Of a stretch of 63,600 bases of DNA, positions 27,091-36,271 are shown in pieces. The notes below the pieces were generated by a model that was not told the DNA's origin, made no database searches, and worked only from the letters and a program-made list of their open reading frames with translations. The stretch is from Synechococcales cyanobacterium GL140_1_metabat_312 (GTDB lineage Bacteria > Cyanobacteriota > Cyanobacteriia > Leptolyngbyales > Leptolyngbyaceae): positions 1-63,600 of the forward strand of contig JANXWB010000032.1 of assembly GCA_025351345.1 (NCBI GenBank), given 5' to 3'. The translations under genes were made by a program, and so were the position numbers. Numbering within the stretch: position 1 is the stretch's first letter; each line of letters opens with the position of its first letter.

Positions 27091-27774
27091 ATGACTTCAG
27101 TAATTACTATTCCCATTGACTATCCTTCTGGAGATGGACAACCTGTAGCCGAGACGTTTGATCATTTGTATGTGATGTTAATTACGATCGCCGTACTACG
27201 ACAGTACTTGCAGCATGAGAAAGCTTGCATTTTGGGTAATCAATTTTTGTATTATGCTCAGGGATTACCTCGATTGAAATGCGCGCCGGATGTGATGGTG
27301 ATTTTTGGGGTGGAACCGGGGGGACGAGATAACTATAAGATTTGGGAAGAAGGCGAGATCCCACGAATTGTTTTTGAAGTCACATCGCCAAGTACAAAAA
27401 AGGATGATGATGGTTTTAAAAAGCAACTTTATGAACAAATCGGCATTGAAGAGTATTGGCAATTTGATCCAAAAGGGGACTGGATTACAGAGAAGCTGCG
27501 GGGTTATCGACTGGTCGGGGATACTTATGAGCCGATCGAAAGTAGCCAAAGTCAAGCATTGAATTTGCGTTTGGCCGTCGATGGTAGGTTGATTGCATTT
27601 TACCGTTTGGATAATGGCGAAAAGCTTTTAATTCCTGATGAATTGTATGACAAAGCGAATCGACTTCAGGCAAATTCCCAAGAATTACAAGCTGAATTGG
27701 TTACTGAACGATCGGAAAAACAAGTCTTACAACAAGAACTCGATCGTTATCGTGAACGATTTGGTGAACTCTAA
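27091..27774 (+). CDS. Uma2-family (DUF820) putative endonuclease
   Basis: 227 residues; the core (about 1-165) has the PD-(D/E)XK-like Uma2/DUF820 pattern: LPRLKCAPDVMVIFGVEPGG (catalytic Asp region), IPRIVFEVTSPSTKKDDDGF (E-x-x-S-P-S-T) and YEQIGIEEYWQFDPKGDWIT. The last 45 residues form a coiled coil (QANSQELQAELVTERSEKQV), common in cyanobacterial copies. Cyanobacteria carry these genes in many copies and their biological role is unknown. A second copy without the coil is at 36813-37424. ATG 27091 has an AGGAG site. Confidence 0.9.
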   Translation: MTSVITIPIDYPSGDGQPVAETFDHLYVMLITIAVLRQYLQHEKACILGNQFLYYAQGLPRLKCAPDVMVIFGVEPGGRDNYKIWEEGEIPRIVFEVTSPSTKKDDDGFKKQLYEQIGIEEYWQFDPKGDWITEKLRGYRLVGDTYEPIESSQSQALNLRLAVDGRLIAFYRLDNGEKLLIPDELYDKANRLQANSQELQAELVTERSEKQVLQQELDRYRERFGEL

Positions 27775-27830
27775 ATAATTTAGCAATAGCATTCACAGAC
27801 CATTCAAAAAAACTAATTGAGATCATTAAA

Positions 27831-30800
27831 ATGCATCGGATTGCTGCAATGCCGGGAGGCTGGAATCCTGACGAGGAAGGAGTTGTTTTTATAGACCAAG
27901 ATCCCGGCCCGATCGTAATTCTGACCGCTCAAGATACTGATATTAGTGGGTTGGCGCGGGCGGTTGATCAATTGCCCCATGATTTTCCGGCAGTTCGGGT
28001 GGCGAGTTTGCTGGCCTTGGCCCAACCGTTGACCATTGATACGTATGGCGAAGATGTATTGGAAAAAGCACAGGTCATTGTAATTCGATTATTAGGCGGG
28101 GTTAGTTATTGGGCCTATGGGTTAGAGGTTGTCCAAGAAATTGCAGAACGATTTGGGACTAAGGTAATTGTAATTCCCGGAGACGATCGCCCCGATCCAA
28201 TCTTATCCAGCCGATCGACCGTACCGCTAATGGATGTAGATCAGGTATGGCGATATTTTACAGAAGGCGGAGTTGGGAACTTTCGGAATTTGTTAGGATT
28301 TTTGGCCGATCGATATTTGAATCTTCCCCAAAGTGTTGAAGCGCCGCAGTGTATTCCAAGAGTTGGCTTATATCCGTTTCCAGTTTTTAAAATTGAGCAT
28401 CCGCGTGTTGGTATTATTTTTTATCGCGCTCATTATCTCGCTGGCAACACCGAACCGATCGATGCCCTGTGTCAACGTTTAATCTCTAGTAATCTCACCC
28501 CTGTTCCGGTATTCATTTCATCATTACGCGATCCTGATGTGCAATTGGATTTGCTTAGTATTCTGCAACCTGATGGTGAGCCTGCGATCGAAGTATTATT
28601 AAATACAACTAGTTTTTCATTGTTAAATCCGGCTCCGCTTTATCCGGCATCACCCACCACAGTGAAAGATACGGCTGAGTTGTGGAGTCAACTTAATGTC
28701 CCGATTTTACAGGTGATTCTGAGTGGTGGACCGGAAGAACAATGGCGATCGGATACGCGAGGATTGTCTCCGCGAGATACGGCCATGAATGTGGCATTAC
28801 CGGAGGTTGATGGTCGGATTATTACTCGAACTATTTCGTTTAAAGGAGTACAGACCAAGCATCCTATTTTACAAACCGATGTGATGGGATATAAGTCCGT
28901 AGACGATCGGGTGCGGTTTGTTTGCGACCTCGCGGCAAATTGGGTGAAGTTGCGTAGGTCCGAGGTTGCCGATCGTAAAGTGTCGCTGATTTTAGCCAAT
29001 TATCCAAACCGTGATGGACGACTTGCAAATGGTGTCGGATTGGATACGCCGCAGAGTTGTGTGGAGATATTACGATCGCTTAAAGCGTCTGGCTATACGG
29101 TTTCTGATATTCCTGAAGATGGCGATCAATTGATTCAGTGGCTGACTAAAGGAATCACTAATGATCCTGAAGGACAAGGAATTAGACCAATATTGCAAAC
29201 GCTAGAGCGATCGAAATACACCACCTATTTTGAAACATTACCGCAAGAAGTTCGTGATGCGATGGATAGTCGGTGGATCCCCCTAGCCCCCTTAATAAGG
29301 GGGGACATGATTGGAGATAAGCAGAATGATGAGCAAACTCAGAACTCACTCTTAGTCCCCCTTTACAAGGGGGATTTAGGGGGATCGTTCCCAATTTCAG
29401 GCATTCAACTTGGGAATATTTTCATCGGTATTCAACCCTCGCGGGGCTACGATCGGGATCCATCCCTCAACTATCACGCGCCTGATCTCGAACCGACCCA
29501 TGAGTACTTGGCGTTTTATCATTGGGTTCGATCGGTATTCAATAGTCATGCTGTCGTTCATGTTGGTAAACATGGAAATTTAGAATGGTTGCCTGGTAAA
29601 AGTGTCGCGCTTTCTGAATGCTGTTTTCCTGAAGTTGCACTCGGTCCAATGCCCCATTTGTATCCGTTTATTGTGAATGATCCGGGTGAAGGGTCTCAGG
29701 CCAAACGTCGATCGCAGGCTATTATTTTAGATCATTTAACTCCGCCAATGACGAGGGCTGAGTTGTATGGAGATTTGCAGGATTTAGAGAATCTAGTTGA
29801 TGAATATTATGAAGCGATGAATCTCGATCCATCCCGTCTTAAGGCGTTGCGGGAGAAGATTATTCGTTTATTAGAAGTGACGCAGCTCAATCAAGATTTG
29901 GGATTGCAATTGACAGCAGATGAATTACGATCGCGCTTTGAAAATACGGTCATGACTGGGTTAGACCGATCGCTCTGTGAACTAAAAGAAGCCCAAATTC
30001 GCGACGGACTCCATATTCTAGGTCAATGTCCAACGGAGAATCAATTACGTGACTTAGTGATTGCGATCGCTCGGTATCCCCAAGCCGGACGAATTGGATT
30101 ATCAAGGGCAATTGCTGACGATTTAGGATTTGATTTTGATCCTCTCCTAGCTGATCCAGCGGACAAATTAGAGGGAAAATATCGGACGATCGGCGCTGCA
30201 ATTGAACATATTGAACAGGTTGCGATCGATTTGGTGAACCAGTTGATTGAAGGATTGCGCCCGAATTTAGGGGAATCTTCCACCACCGAACTTGATTGGA
30301 TCGAAAACACCTTATTACCCAACCTCTACAAAACCACCAACGAACTCACCCATCTCCTCAAAGCCCTCGACGGACATTACATCCCTGCCGGACCCTCTGG
30401 CGCACCCACAAGGGGCCGACCTGAAGTTCTTCCCACAGGCCGCAACTTTTATTCTGTAGACATCCGCGCTGTCCCCACCGAAAGCGCCTGGGATGTGGGT
30501 CGCAAAGCTGCCGAAACCTTGGTTGAACGGTATACCCAAGAAAATGGCGAATACCCAAAGACCCTTGGACTCTCCATTTGGGGCACCTCCACGATGCGAA
30601 CGGGCGGCGATGATCTGGCCCAAGCCCTCGCACTTATGGGCGTAAAACCTGTGTGGGATGGCGGTTCTCGTCGGGTTGTAGACTTTGAAATTTTGCCCAT
30701 CAAAACCCTGGGTCGTCCTCGTGTTGATGTCACATTGCGTATTTCTGGTTTCTTCCGTGATGCATTCCCAAATTTAATAGAACTCTTTGACCAAGCCGTC

Positions 30801-31649
30801 GCACTCGTTTCTAGTTTGAATGAATCAGCAGAGGACAATCCGATCGCAGCCAGTGTAATCCAAGAAGCCCAAGCCTGGACTGAAACAGGTCTCGATCCGT
30901 CGGAAGCATTAGCCCGATCGCGTTATCGAGTGTTTGGGTCAAAACCGGGAGCCTATGGGGCAGGATTACAGGGTTTAATTGAATCGCAAAATTGGGAAAA
31001 TTCTGGAGATTTAGCTCGTGCTTATTTGAATTGGAGTAGTTACGCCTATACTAGCAAAGGCGGCGAATCTGCGCCCGAAGCCTTTGAATCGAGAATGCAG
31101 GGATTACAGGTTGTATTGCAAAATCAAGACAATCGCGAACATGATTTACTTGATTCTGATGATTATTATCAATTCCAAGGCGGAATGGTGGCGGCAGTCA
31201 AAACGCTTTCAAATCAAACCCCAACGACCTACTTTGGAGACCATTCAAATACCGCTAATCCAAAAGTCCGATCGCTCACCGAAGAAATCTCAAAAGTTTA
31301 CCGATCGCGGGTCATTAACCCCAAATGGATCGACGGCGTAATGCGTCACGGTTACAAAGGCGCATTTGAAATGTCGGCAACGGTAGACTTTATGTTTGGA
31401 TATAGCGCAACTACAGGCGTAGTCCCGGATCATATGTATACAGGCATTGCCGAAGCGTATTTATTAGATGAAACCGTTCAAGCCTTCTTACAAAAGAGTA
31501 ATGTCTGGGCGGCGCGAGATATGGCCGAGCGATTACTGGAAGCTCATCAGCGAAAGCTTTGGAAGAATGCAGATCCTAATATTTTGGAGAAATTGCAAAC
31601 GATCGCCATAACCGCAGAAGGGGAAATTGAGAAAACCTTAATTCCCTAA
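27831..31649 (+). CDS. cobN: Cobaltochelatase subunit CobN
   Basis: Large subunit (1272 residues) of the ATP-dependent enzyme that inserts cobalt into the corrin ring during cobalamin synthesis, related to magnesium chelatase ChlH. Seen: MHRIAAMPGGWNPDEEGVVF at the start, RLLGGVSYWAYGLEVVQEIA, SLILANYPNRDGRLANGVGL, IFIGIQPSRGYDRDPSLNYH, VHVGKHGNLEWLPGKSVALS, GRNFYSVDIRAVPTESAWDV, DVTLRISGFFRDAFPNLIEL and GYKGAFEMSATVDFMFGYSA. Residues about 483-519 come from a 111-bp palindromic repeat inserted in frame (see 29276-29386). No CobS or CobT lies nearby; cyanobacteria may use other AAA subunits. cobK is at 52470. ATG 27831 follows a GAG-type site. Confidence 0.93.
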   Translation: MHRIAAMPGGWNPDEEGVVFIDQDPGPIVILTAQDTDISGLARAVDQLPHDFPAVRVASLLALAQPLTIDTYGEDVLEKAQVIVIRLLGGVSYWAYGLEVVQEIAERFGTKVIVIPGDDRPDPILSSRSTVPLMDVDQVWRYFTEGGVGNFRNLLGFLADRYLNLPQSVEAPQCIPRVGLYPFPVFKIEHPRVGIIFYRAHYLAGNTEPIDALCQRLISSNLTPVPVFISSLRDPDVQLDLLSILQPDGEPAIEVLLNTTSFSLLNPAPLYPASPTTVKDTAELWSQLNVPILQVILSGGPEEQWRSDTRGLSPRDTAMNVALPEVDGRIITRTISFKGVQTKHPILQTDVMGYKSVDDRVRFVCDLAANWVKLRRSEVADRKVSLILANYPNRDGRLANGVGLDTPQSCVEILRSLKASGYTVSDIPEDGDQLIQWLTKGITNDPEGQGIRPILQTLERSKYTTYFETLPQEVRDAMDSRWIPLAPLIRGDMIGDKQNDEQTQNSLLVPLYKGDLGGSFPISGIQLGNIFIGIQPSRGYDRDPSLNYHAPDLEPTHEYLAFYHWVRSVFNSHAVVHVGKHGNLEWLPGKSVALSECCFPEVALGPMPHLYPFIVNDPGEGSQAKRRSQAIILDHLTPPMTRAELYGDLQDLENLVDEYYEAMNLDPSRLKALREKIIRLLEVTQLNQDLGLQLTADELRSRFENTVMTGLDRSLCELKEAQIRDGLHILGQCPTENQLRDLVIAIARYPQAGRIGLSRAIADDLGFDFDPLLADPADKLEGKYRTIGAAIEHIEQVAIDLVNQLIEGLRPNLGESSTTELDWIENTLLPNLYKTTNELTHLLKALDGHYIPAGPSGAPTRGRPEVLPTGRNFYSVDIRAVPTESAWDVGRKAAETLVERYTQENGEYPKTLGLSIWGTSTMRTGGDDLAQALALMGVKPVWDGGSRRVVDFEILPIKTLGRPRVDVTLRISGFFRDAFPNLIELFDQAVALVSSLNESAEDNPIAASVIQEAQAWTETGLDPSEALARSRYRVFGSKPGAYGAGLQGLIESQNWENSGDLARAYLNWSSYAYTSKGGESAPEAFESRMQGLQVVLQNQDNREHDLLDSDDYYQFQGGMVAAVKTLSNQTPTTYFGDHSNTANPKVRSLTEEISKVYRSRVINPKWIDGVMRHGYKGAFEMSATVDFMFGYSATTGVVPDHMYTGIAEAYLLDETVQAFLQKSNVWAARDMAERLLEAHQRKLWKNADPNILEKLQTIAITAEGEIEKTLIP
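29276..29386. repeat. 111-bp palindromic repeat inserted in frame in cobN
   Basis: Left end 29276-29306 (GATCCCCCTAGCCCCCTTAA, then TAAGGGGGGAC) and right end 29355-29386 (GTCCCCCTTTACAAGGG, then GGATTTAGGGGGATC) are near-perfect complements around about 48 bp of other sequence, giving MITE-like terminal inverted repeats. The element is exactly 37 codons long and keeps the cobN frame open, encoding the peptide APLIRGD at one end and PLYKGDLGGS at the other. Related single arms occur at 31678-31766 and 43970-43999. Confidence 0.8.
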
Positions 31650-31677
31650 ATTTCCTAAATCCTCCCTCATTACACAA

Positions 31678-31766
31678 TCCCCCTTATTTCATAGTCCCCC
31701 TTATTTCATAGTCCCCCTTACCTTTGGCGCAGCCTGCTCGTAGGGCGTAGGGGATTTAGGGAGATC
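31678..31766. repeat. Tandem TCCCCCTTATTTCATAG repeats and repeat relic after cobN
   Basis: A 17-bp unit is repeated twice (31678-31694, 31695-31711), followed by a partial third copy and an end reading GTAGGGGATTTAGGGAGATC. That end resembles the right arm of the element inside cobN. It lies between the convergent cobN and creD stops and may represent a decayed copy of the same repeat family. Confidence 0.6.
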
Positions 31767-31775
31767 GCTTCAAAT

Positions 31776-33212
31776 CTAACTCGCACTCCTTCCCGAATGA
31801 AACCAATCCACCCGCCTCGTCAAGAACATTACAGCCGCCAAGAATACAAATAACCCCACCGAACCCAATAGTAAGGAATAGTCTTGACTGGCTAACACTA
31901 CATACAAGTAGCTATACAAACAGACCTGCATCACGCCCACAATACCGCCCCGCCGTTTTGCGCCCAATGCCGACATCGTGTAGCCCGTGATCAGAACTAC
32001 AATTGATAAACTAGCGACAATATAGGCATAGTCGAAACCCAGATGTTCAGATAGTGCCAATTGCAGTAGATAAAATAAACACATTGCAACCCCGACAAGC
32101 AGATATTGCAATGGATGAATTCGGACTCCCGCCATCACTTCAAATAGCCAAAGTACTGCAAAGGTCAAAACGACAAACAAGAAATTGTACTTAATACTGC
32201 GCTCCGCCATATGGTAATTATCCACAGGCGAAAATAGATTGACTCCAAAGCGAGATTGGTATAGATCATTGTCTGATGTGGGACTATCATCATTCCATTG
32301 TTGTGGAAAGTTGCGACCCAAGAAGGGAATCTGCCATTTTGCCTCAAACTCTTTTTCACTAATCTTGGGTTTCTCCGGTAGCCATCCGCCTTGGAAACTT
32401 GGATTCCCCCAATTTGCTTTTAAATTTACCTTTGTCAACTCACCCATGGGCACAAAATATAAACTTTCACTGCCCCGAATTTCCATCGGAATCGAAAAAT
32501 CATAGGACTTTTTTTCACCCATTTGAGACAGTCGCGCATGAATTCCCGACGCACTGGAAGTACTAGCCGGAGCAGTAGAGCGACTATCAAAACCGCTACT
32601 AGTCCCCGGAGGTAACGAATTAATTGGCAAGCTTGGGTTGCCTGCTTTGAACTTGCCTAACCCCGGATTAAATGGGATTTTTGTCTTATTCCACTGGAGA
32701 TTTACCTGATTACTAATGGCCCGCGTATCAGAAATTTGGACGACCAACTCCGATCGATCCCACAATATATCCTCTTGCTTCACGGCCCAAGTCGTAAAGT
32801 CTAATGGCTCAAAATTTCCCTTCATCTCCAATTTCAGCGTATAAACCGGAACCTGAAAGAGTCCACGTTTACGAGTATCGGTTTCCATGTTGCCGTTAAT
32901 TTCTAAATCTTTCGGCAGGAATGTGGCGATTTTTTGTTCTGATTTTAGTTTCTCGGCAGTGCCCGATCGTTTGATATAGGGCACCATCAAGCGCGGTCCG
33001 ACGAGGGTTTGTTCTTTGCCCCATTTACCCGTGACATCTTGAATGGCCGTCTGTCGTAAGTTTTGTCGTTCGCTAATAATACCGAAGAGCATAACCGTGG
33101 GGATTTGTAAGATCAATACCAAAAAGCCAATCACTAAAAGTCGTGTAAATTGTGAATTCATTAACCGATCGATCGGATTTGGCGTTGGACTGCTGCTGGG
33201 CGGAGACATCAT
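31776..33212 (-). CDS. creD: CreD-family inner membrane protein
   Basis: 478 residues from ATG 33212; an adjacent ATG is at 33209 and a TTG at 33278 would add 22 residues. One membrane segment near the N-terminus (LLVIGFLVLILQIPTVMLFG), then a large periplasmic region (QDVTGKWGKEQTLVGPRLMV; NLQWNKTKIPFNPGLGKF; YFVPMGELTKVNLKANWGNP; FQGGWLPEKPKIS), and about five membrane segments at the C-terminus (FEVMAGVRIHPLQYLLVGVA; LALSEHLGFDYAYIVASLSI). This is the CreD pattern. In E. coli creD is induced by CreBC and affects colicin tolerance; its role in cyanobacteria is unknown. A Gly/Ser/Ala-rich patch of about 25 residues (SGFDSRSTAPASTSSASG) in the middle is unusual. Confidence 0.88.
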   Translation of the reverse strand: MMSPPSSSPTPNPIDRLMNSQFTRLLVIGFLVLILQIPTVMLFGIISERQNLRQTAIQDVTGKWGKEQTLVGPRLMVPYIKRSGTAEKLKSEQKIATFLPKDLEINGNMETDTRKRGLFQVPVYTLKLEMKGNFEPLDFTTWAVKQEDILWDRSELVVQISDTRAISNQVNLQWNKTKIPFNPGLGKFKAGNPSLPINSLPPGTSSGFDSRSTAPASTSSASGIHARLSQMGEKKSYDFSIPMEIRGSESLYFVPMGELTKVNLKANWGNPSFQGGWLPEKPKISEKEFEAKWQIPFLGRNFPQQWNDDSPTSDNDLYQSRFGVNLFSPVDNYHMAERSIKYNFLFVVLTFAVLWLFEVMAGVRIHPLQYLLVGVAMCLFYLLQLALSEHLGFDYAYIVASLSIVVLITGYTMSALGAKRRGGIVGVMQVCLYSYLYVVLASQDYSLLLGSVGLFVFLAAVMFLTRRVDWFHSGRSAS

Positions 33213-33394
33213 AGATAAACCGTAGAAAAGTGTGCTAAGGACAAAAAATAACCGATATTTTGCTGACTTCAAGTCCAAGCCTGTAGATTCCGGAAATCCA
33301 TACTTATGCGATGCTTCAAACTACGATCGCTTAAAGCCGCAATCGTTCTTTTTTTGTTATTCTCAATGAATCTAAATATCTTCACCGCTACCCC

Positions 33395-34708
33395 ATGCTT
33401 CATTCTGACTTTCAGCACCGCCGTAGTCAACTGCTTTCAAAAATTTCGGGCAGTACAGCAATTTTTCGGGCCGCACCCTATGCCGTCATGCACAATGATG
33501 TCGAATATAATTTCCGTCAAGACAGCGCGTTTTATTACCTAACCGGATTCAACGAAAGTAATGCCGTCGCCGTATTTGCACCCCATCACGATGAGCATCA
33601 ATATATCTTGTTTGTCCAACCTAAAGATCGGGCTAAGGAAACCTGGAGTGGTCGGCGGGTGGGTGTTGATGCGGCCAAAGAGTATTACGGTGCGGATATT
33701 GTTTATCCGATCGCAGAACTTGATGAACATTTGCCTAAGTATTTAGAAAAGGCCGACAAAATTTACTATCATTTTGGAATTGATCAGGCATTTAATGGGC
33801 GAATTCTTAAGCAGTATCAGAGTGGTATTCGTCAGCACGATCGTAAAGGCACGGGACCATTGAGCATTGAAGATCCGATGACGGTGATGAATGGATTGCG
33901 CTTACATAAAAGTGATTATGAATTGAGCTTAATTCGTAAAGCGGTCGAAATTGCAGCGGAAGCCCATAACCTTGCTATAGAAAAACGTAAGCCAGGGTTG
34001 TATGAGTATGAATTGCAAGCTGAACTAGAAATGCTCTTTCGACGACATGGCGGGATGGGTCCAGCCTATCCCTCCATTGTGGCTTCTGGCGCGAATTCTT
34101 GCATTTTGCACTACGTCGAAAACGATCGTCAAATGCAAGACAATGATTTGCTATTAATTGATGCAGGTTGTTCGTTTAATTATTACAACTCTGACATTAC
34201 TCGGACCTATCCCGTGGGTAACAAATTCACCCCAGAACAGCGTATTTTATATGAACTTGTTCTGAAAGCCCAACTCGCTGCCATCGAAAAAATTAAACCG
34301 GGAAATCCTTGGAATGAGTTTCACGATACTTCGGTGCGAGTCATTACCGAAGGGCTAATAGAATTGGGGTTAATTGTCGGTGAAATCGATGAGGTAATTA
34401 AAGAAGAGAAGTACAAACCATTCTTTATGCATGGTACTGGACATTGGCTGGGGTTAGATGTGCATGATGTCGGCGGTCGCAAAACGGGAGATCTCTGGCA
34501 TACTTTTGCTCCTAATCAAGTGATCACGGCTGAACCTGGTATTTATATCGGACCTGACTTTGAACCGCTCGAAGGCCAACCCGCTATTCCCGATCGGTGG
34601 TTGGGCATCGGTATTCGCATTGAAGATGACATTCTAGTGACAACCGATGGTAATGAGGTCTTGACGGCAGCAGTTCCTAAAACGATCGAGGCTCTAGAAC
34701 GCGTTTAA
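33395..34708 (+). CDS. pepP: Xaa-Pro aminopeptidase (aminopeptidase P)
   Basis: 437-residue metallopeptidase removing an N-terminal residue that precedes proline. The N-terminal domain (about 1-175) carries EYNFRQDSAFYYLTGFNESN; the pita-bread catalytic domain carries the metal ligands in DAGCSFNYYNSDITRTYPVG (two Asp), FMHGTGHWLGLDVHDVGG (His), ITAEPGIYIGPDF (Glu) and GIGIRIEDDILVTTDG (Glu). All five ligands are present, so it should be active with Mn(II). Start ATG 33395; divergent from creD. A perfect terminator hairpin follows at 34759. Confidence 0.95.
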   Translation: MLHSDFQHRRSQLLSKISGSTAIFRAAPYAVMHNDVEYNFRQDSAFYYLTGFNESNAVAVFAPHHDEHQYILFVQPKDRAKETWSGRRVGVDAAKEYYGADIVYPIAELDEHLPKYLEKADKIYYHFGIDQAFNGRILKQYQSGIRQHDRKGTGPLSIEDPMTVMNGLRLHKSDYELSLIRKAVEIAAEAHNLAIEKRKPGLYEYELQAELEMLFRRHGGMGPAYPSIVASGANSCILHYVENDRQMQDNDLLLIDAGCSFNYYNSDITRTYPVGNKFTPEQRILYELVLKAQLAAIEKIKPGNPWNEFHDTSVRVITEGLIELGLIVGEIDEVIKEEKYKPFFMHGTGHWLGLDVHDVGGRKTGDLWHTFAPNQVITAEPGIYIGPDFEPLEGQPAIPDRWLGIGIRIEDDILVTTDGNEVLTAAVPKTIEALERV

Positions 34709-34758
34709 TTCAGTTCGTCAGGCCATATAATCTAGCCGTGAAATTGAAACTATGATCT

Positions 34759-34798
34759 AAAAATGGCATCCCTAGTTGTAATTCAGGATGCCATTTTT
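34759..34798 (+). terminator. Intrinsic terminator after pepP (probably bidirectional)
   Basis: AAAAATGGCATCC and GGATGCCATTTTT form a perfect 13-bp stem with a 14-base loop, rich in A on the left and ending in a T-run on the right. It lies about 50 bases after the pepP stop. The stem also gives a T-run on the minus strand, so it could end the convergent Spy-like gene. Confidence 0.85.
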
Positions 34799-34865
34799 AT
34801 TTTAGGTTAAGGTGCCGATCGGAGTACTTTCATTCCCCCGTTGTATTGAGGGGATTGATAAAGTT

Positions 34866-35327
34866 TCAAGTTGTTCCAGCGGACTTTGCTTTACGGGGAT
34901 GCTCGGCCCGATGTTTTGCAATTAATGCCTTTTGTTCCGAAGTGTAGACGGCTTGCTCTTTTGCTTTAGCGGATTCACGGATTGCTTTCAGTTGACTTTT
35001 TTGCTCTGCCGTCAGTGCAAGTTGCTTCCAGCCGCCCTTGCTTCGTTCTCCGCCTTGAGTACGAGATTCCTTCATGGTCTTGAGTTGAGCTTTTTGAGCA
35101 TCAGTCAAAACAGCCTCCATTTGAGCGTGGCTCTGAGTACGGATTTCTTTAAGCTGAGCTTTTTGGCTCTCCGTTAAATTGAGTTCCTTTTGAAATTGAT
35201 TCCACTCTGCCGATCGTTCCATCCGATTGCCTGTCGGAGCTGCCTGCGCATTAGAATAGGCTGTAAACAGAGGTACGACCATGAGCATTGCACCTGTAAC
35301 GATCGAGAAAAATTTACGTGACACCAT
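34866..35327 (-). CDS. Spy/CpxP-like periplasmic protein
   Basis: 153 residues from ATG 35327 (GAGAG site; an upstream TTG-type extension of 13 residues is less likely). Signal peptide MVSRKFFSIVTGAMLMVVPL ending in NAQA, so it is exported. The mature part is a chain of three amphipathic repeats of the form L-T-x-x-Q-K-x-Q-L-K-x-I/M-R/K-E-S (LNLTESQKAQLKEIR; VLTDAQKAQLKTMKES; ALTAEQKSQLKAIRES), matching the LTxxQ motif proteins such as Spy and CpxP, which act as ATP-independent chaperones or metal-stress sensors in the periplasm. Very basic C-terminus. Exact role here unknown. Confidence 0.75.
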   Translation of the reverse strand: MVSRKFFSIVTGAMLMVVPLFTAYSNAQAAPTGNRMERSAEWNQFQKELNLTESQKAQLKEIRTQSHAQMEAVLTDAQKAQLKTMKESRTQGGERSKGGWKQLALTAEQKSQLKAIRESAKAKEQAVYTSEQKALIAKHRAEHPRKAKSAGTT

Positions 35328-35636
35328 GGAGAACTCTCTAAAAATCTTGTATTCGTTTCTATACACCTATCTTAGGTGGACGACTATGTTGTGTCATGGG
35401 AGAAATGTCCCGATTGTACTGACGAAATCTAATGGCATCTAGGACTATGGTCCTAAGATTTGATTTTTAGCGAACTAAGTTTTTTGATTTCCGCCTTAGA
35501 CTCTAAACATTTAGCCTCAGTAAACTCTAAATCTTCTAAAAAAGGAATTAGAGGATACCTAATCACTAATATGAATACTGATATAAAACCGATCGCCACT
35601 GTTAGAACTATAGTCTACTTTCATTTTTAGCTCAGA

Positions 35637-36236
35637 TTACCGCATTGCGCCCATAGTTTGTCGCCAAGATAGATCCTTTGAGAGAACAGTGAGCGCGCGT
35701 TCTTCCACCTCGGAAAATAGCTTTGAATCAATTAATTCTCGGAGTACTTGATACGTTAATTGTTTTGCAAATTGACCACCAGCTTGTAATAGATGACTAT
35801 AGTAAATAAACTGCGATCGGCCATTTTCGTCGCGATGAAATGAATGAATTTCCGCCGGAGTCATCCGAATCACTGGAGTTTCAACGGGGACAACCACGCG
35901 AGGAATCCCTTGAATCCCGTAGTATCCATCCATATCACTATCAAGACTCCCAATTAAAACAGCCCCCAAAACAGTACGAGTTTCACTAATCAGGTCGGGA
36001 GCAAAAATAGGATCGGGTTCACTCGTAAGACGGGGACCGAGATTGTTAAAATTAGGATTAATCAATTGAGAATTGTAAATAAGACCGATCGTCTGGCGTT
36101 TAGATTCCTCAAGTTTAACAAATGTCCCAAATCCATATTCATCAGCCTTTGGCGCATCTAGAAACTCAGTTTGTTCATCAACTTGGACTAAGTAATCACA
36201 ATGAGAGCTAGATTTAACAATTTTGCCAATGCGCAT
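35637..36236 (-). CDS. Conserved cyanobacterial protein, HAS-barrel-like N-terminus
   Basis: 199-residue soluble protein. The N-terminus MRIGKIVKSSSHCDYLVQVD with EYGFGTFVKLEES and IGLIYNSQLINPNF looks like the beta-rich HAS-barrel found in front of HerA-type ATPases. The rest (TVLGAVLIGSLDSDMDGYYG; GIPRVVVPVETPVIRMTPAE; the helical HSHLLQAGGQFAKQLTYQVL) resembles cyanobacterial proteins annotated only as hypothetical. No ATPase gene is adjacent. Minus strand, start ATG 36236, 35 bases after the stop of another hypothetical gene. Function unknown. Confidence 0.65.
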   Translation of the reverse strand: MRIGKIVKSSSHCDYLVQVDEQTEFLDAPKADEYGFGTFVKLEESKRQTIGLIYNSQLINPNFNNLGPRLTSEPDPIFAPDLISETRTVLGAVLIGSLDSDMDGYYGIQGIPRVVVPVETPVIRMTPAEIHSFHRDENGRSQFIYYSHLLQAGGQFAKQLTYQVLRELIDSKLFSEVEERALTVLSKDLSWRQTMGAMR

Positions 36237-36271
36237 GGGACATTATTCATATAGTTCGATTGTTCTATAGT

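Noticed and set aside
32213-32226. TTATCCACA word resembling a DnaA box
   Set aside because: A single copy inside the creD coding sequence, consistent with chance.
34804-34811. AGGTTAAG (CTTAACCT on the minus strand) near the pepP terminator
   Set aside because: A lone unit with no partner at 11-bp spacing; not a Pho box on its own.
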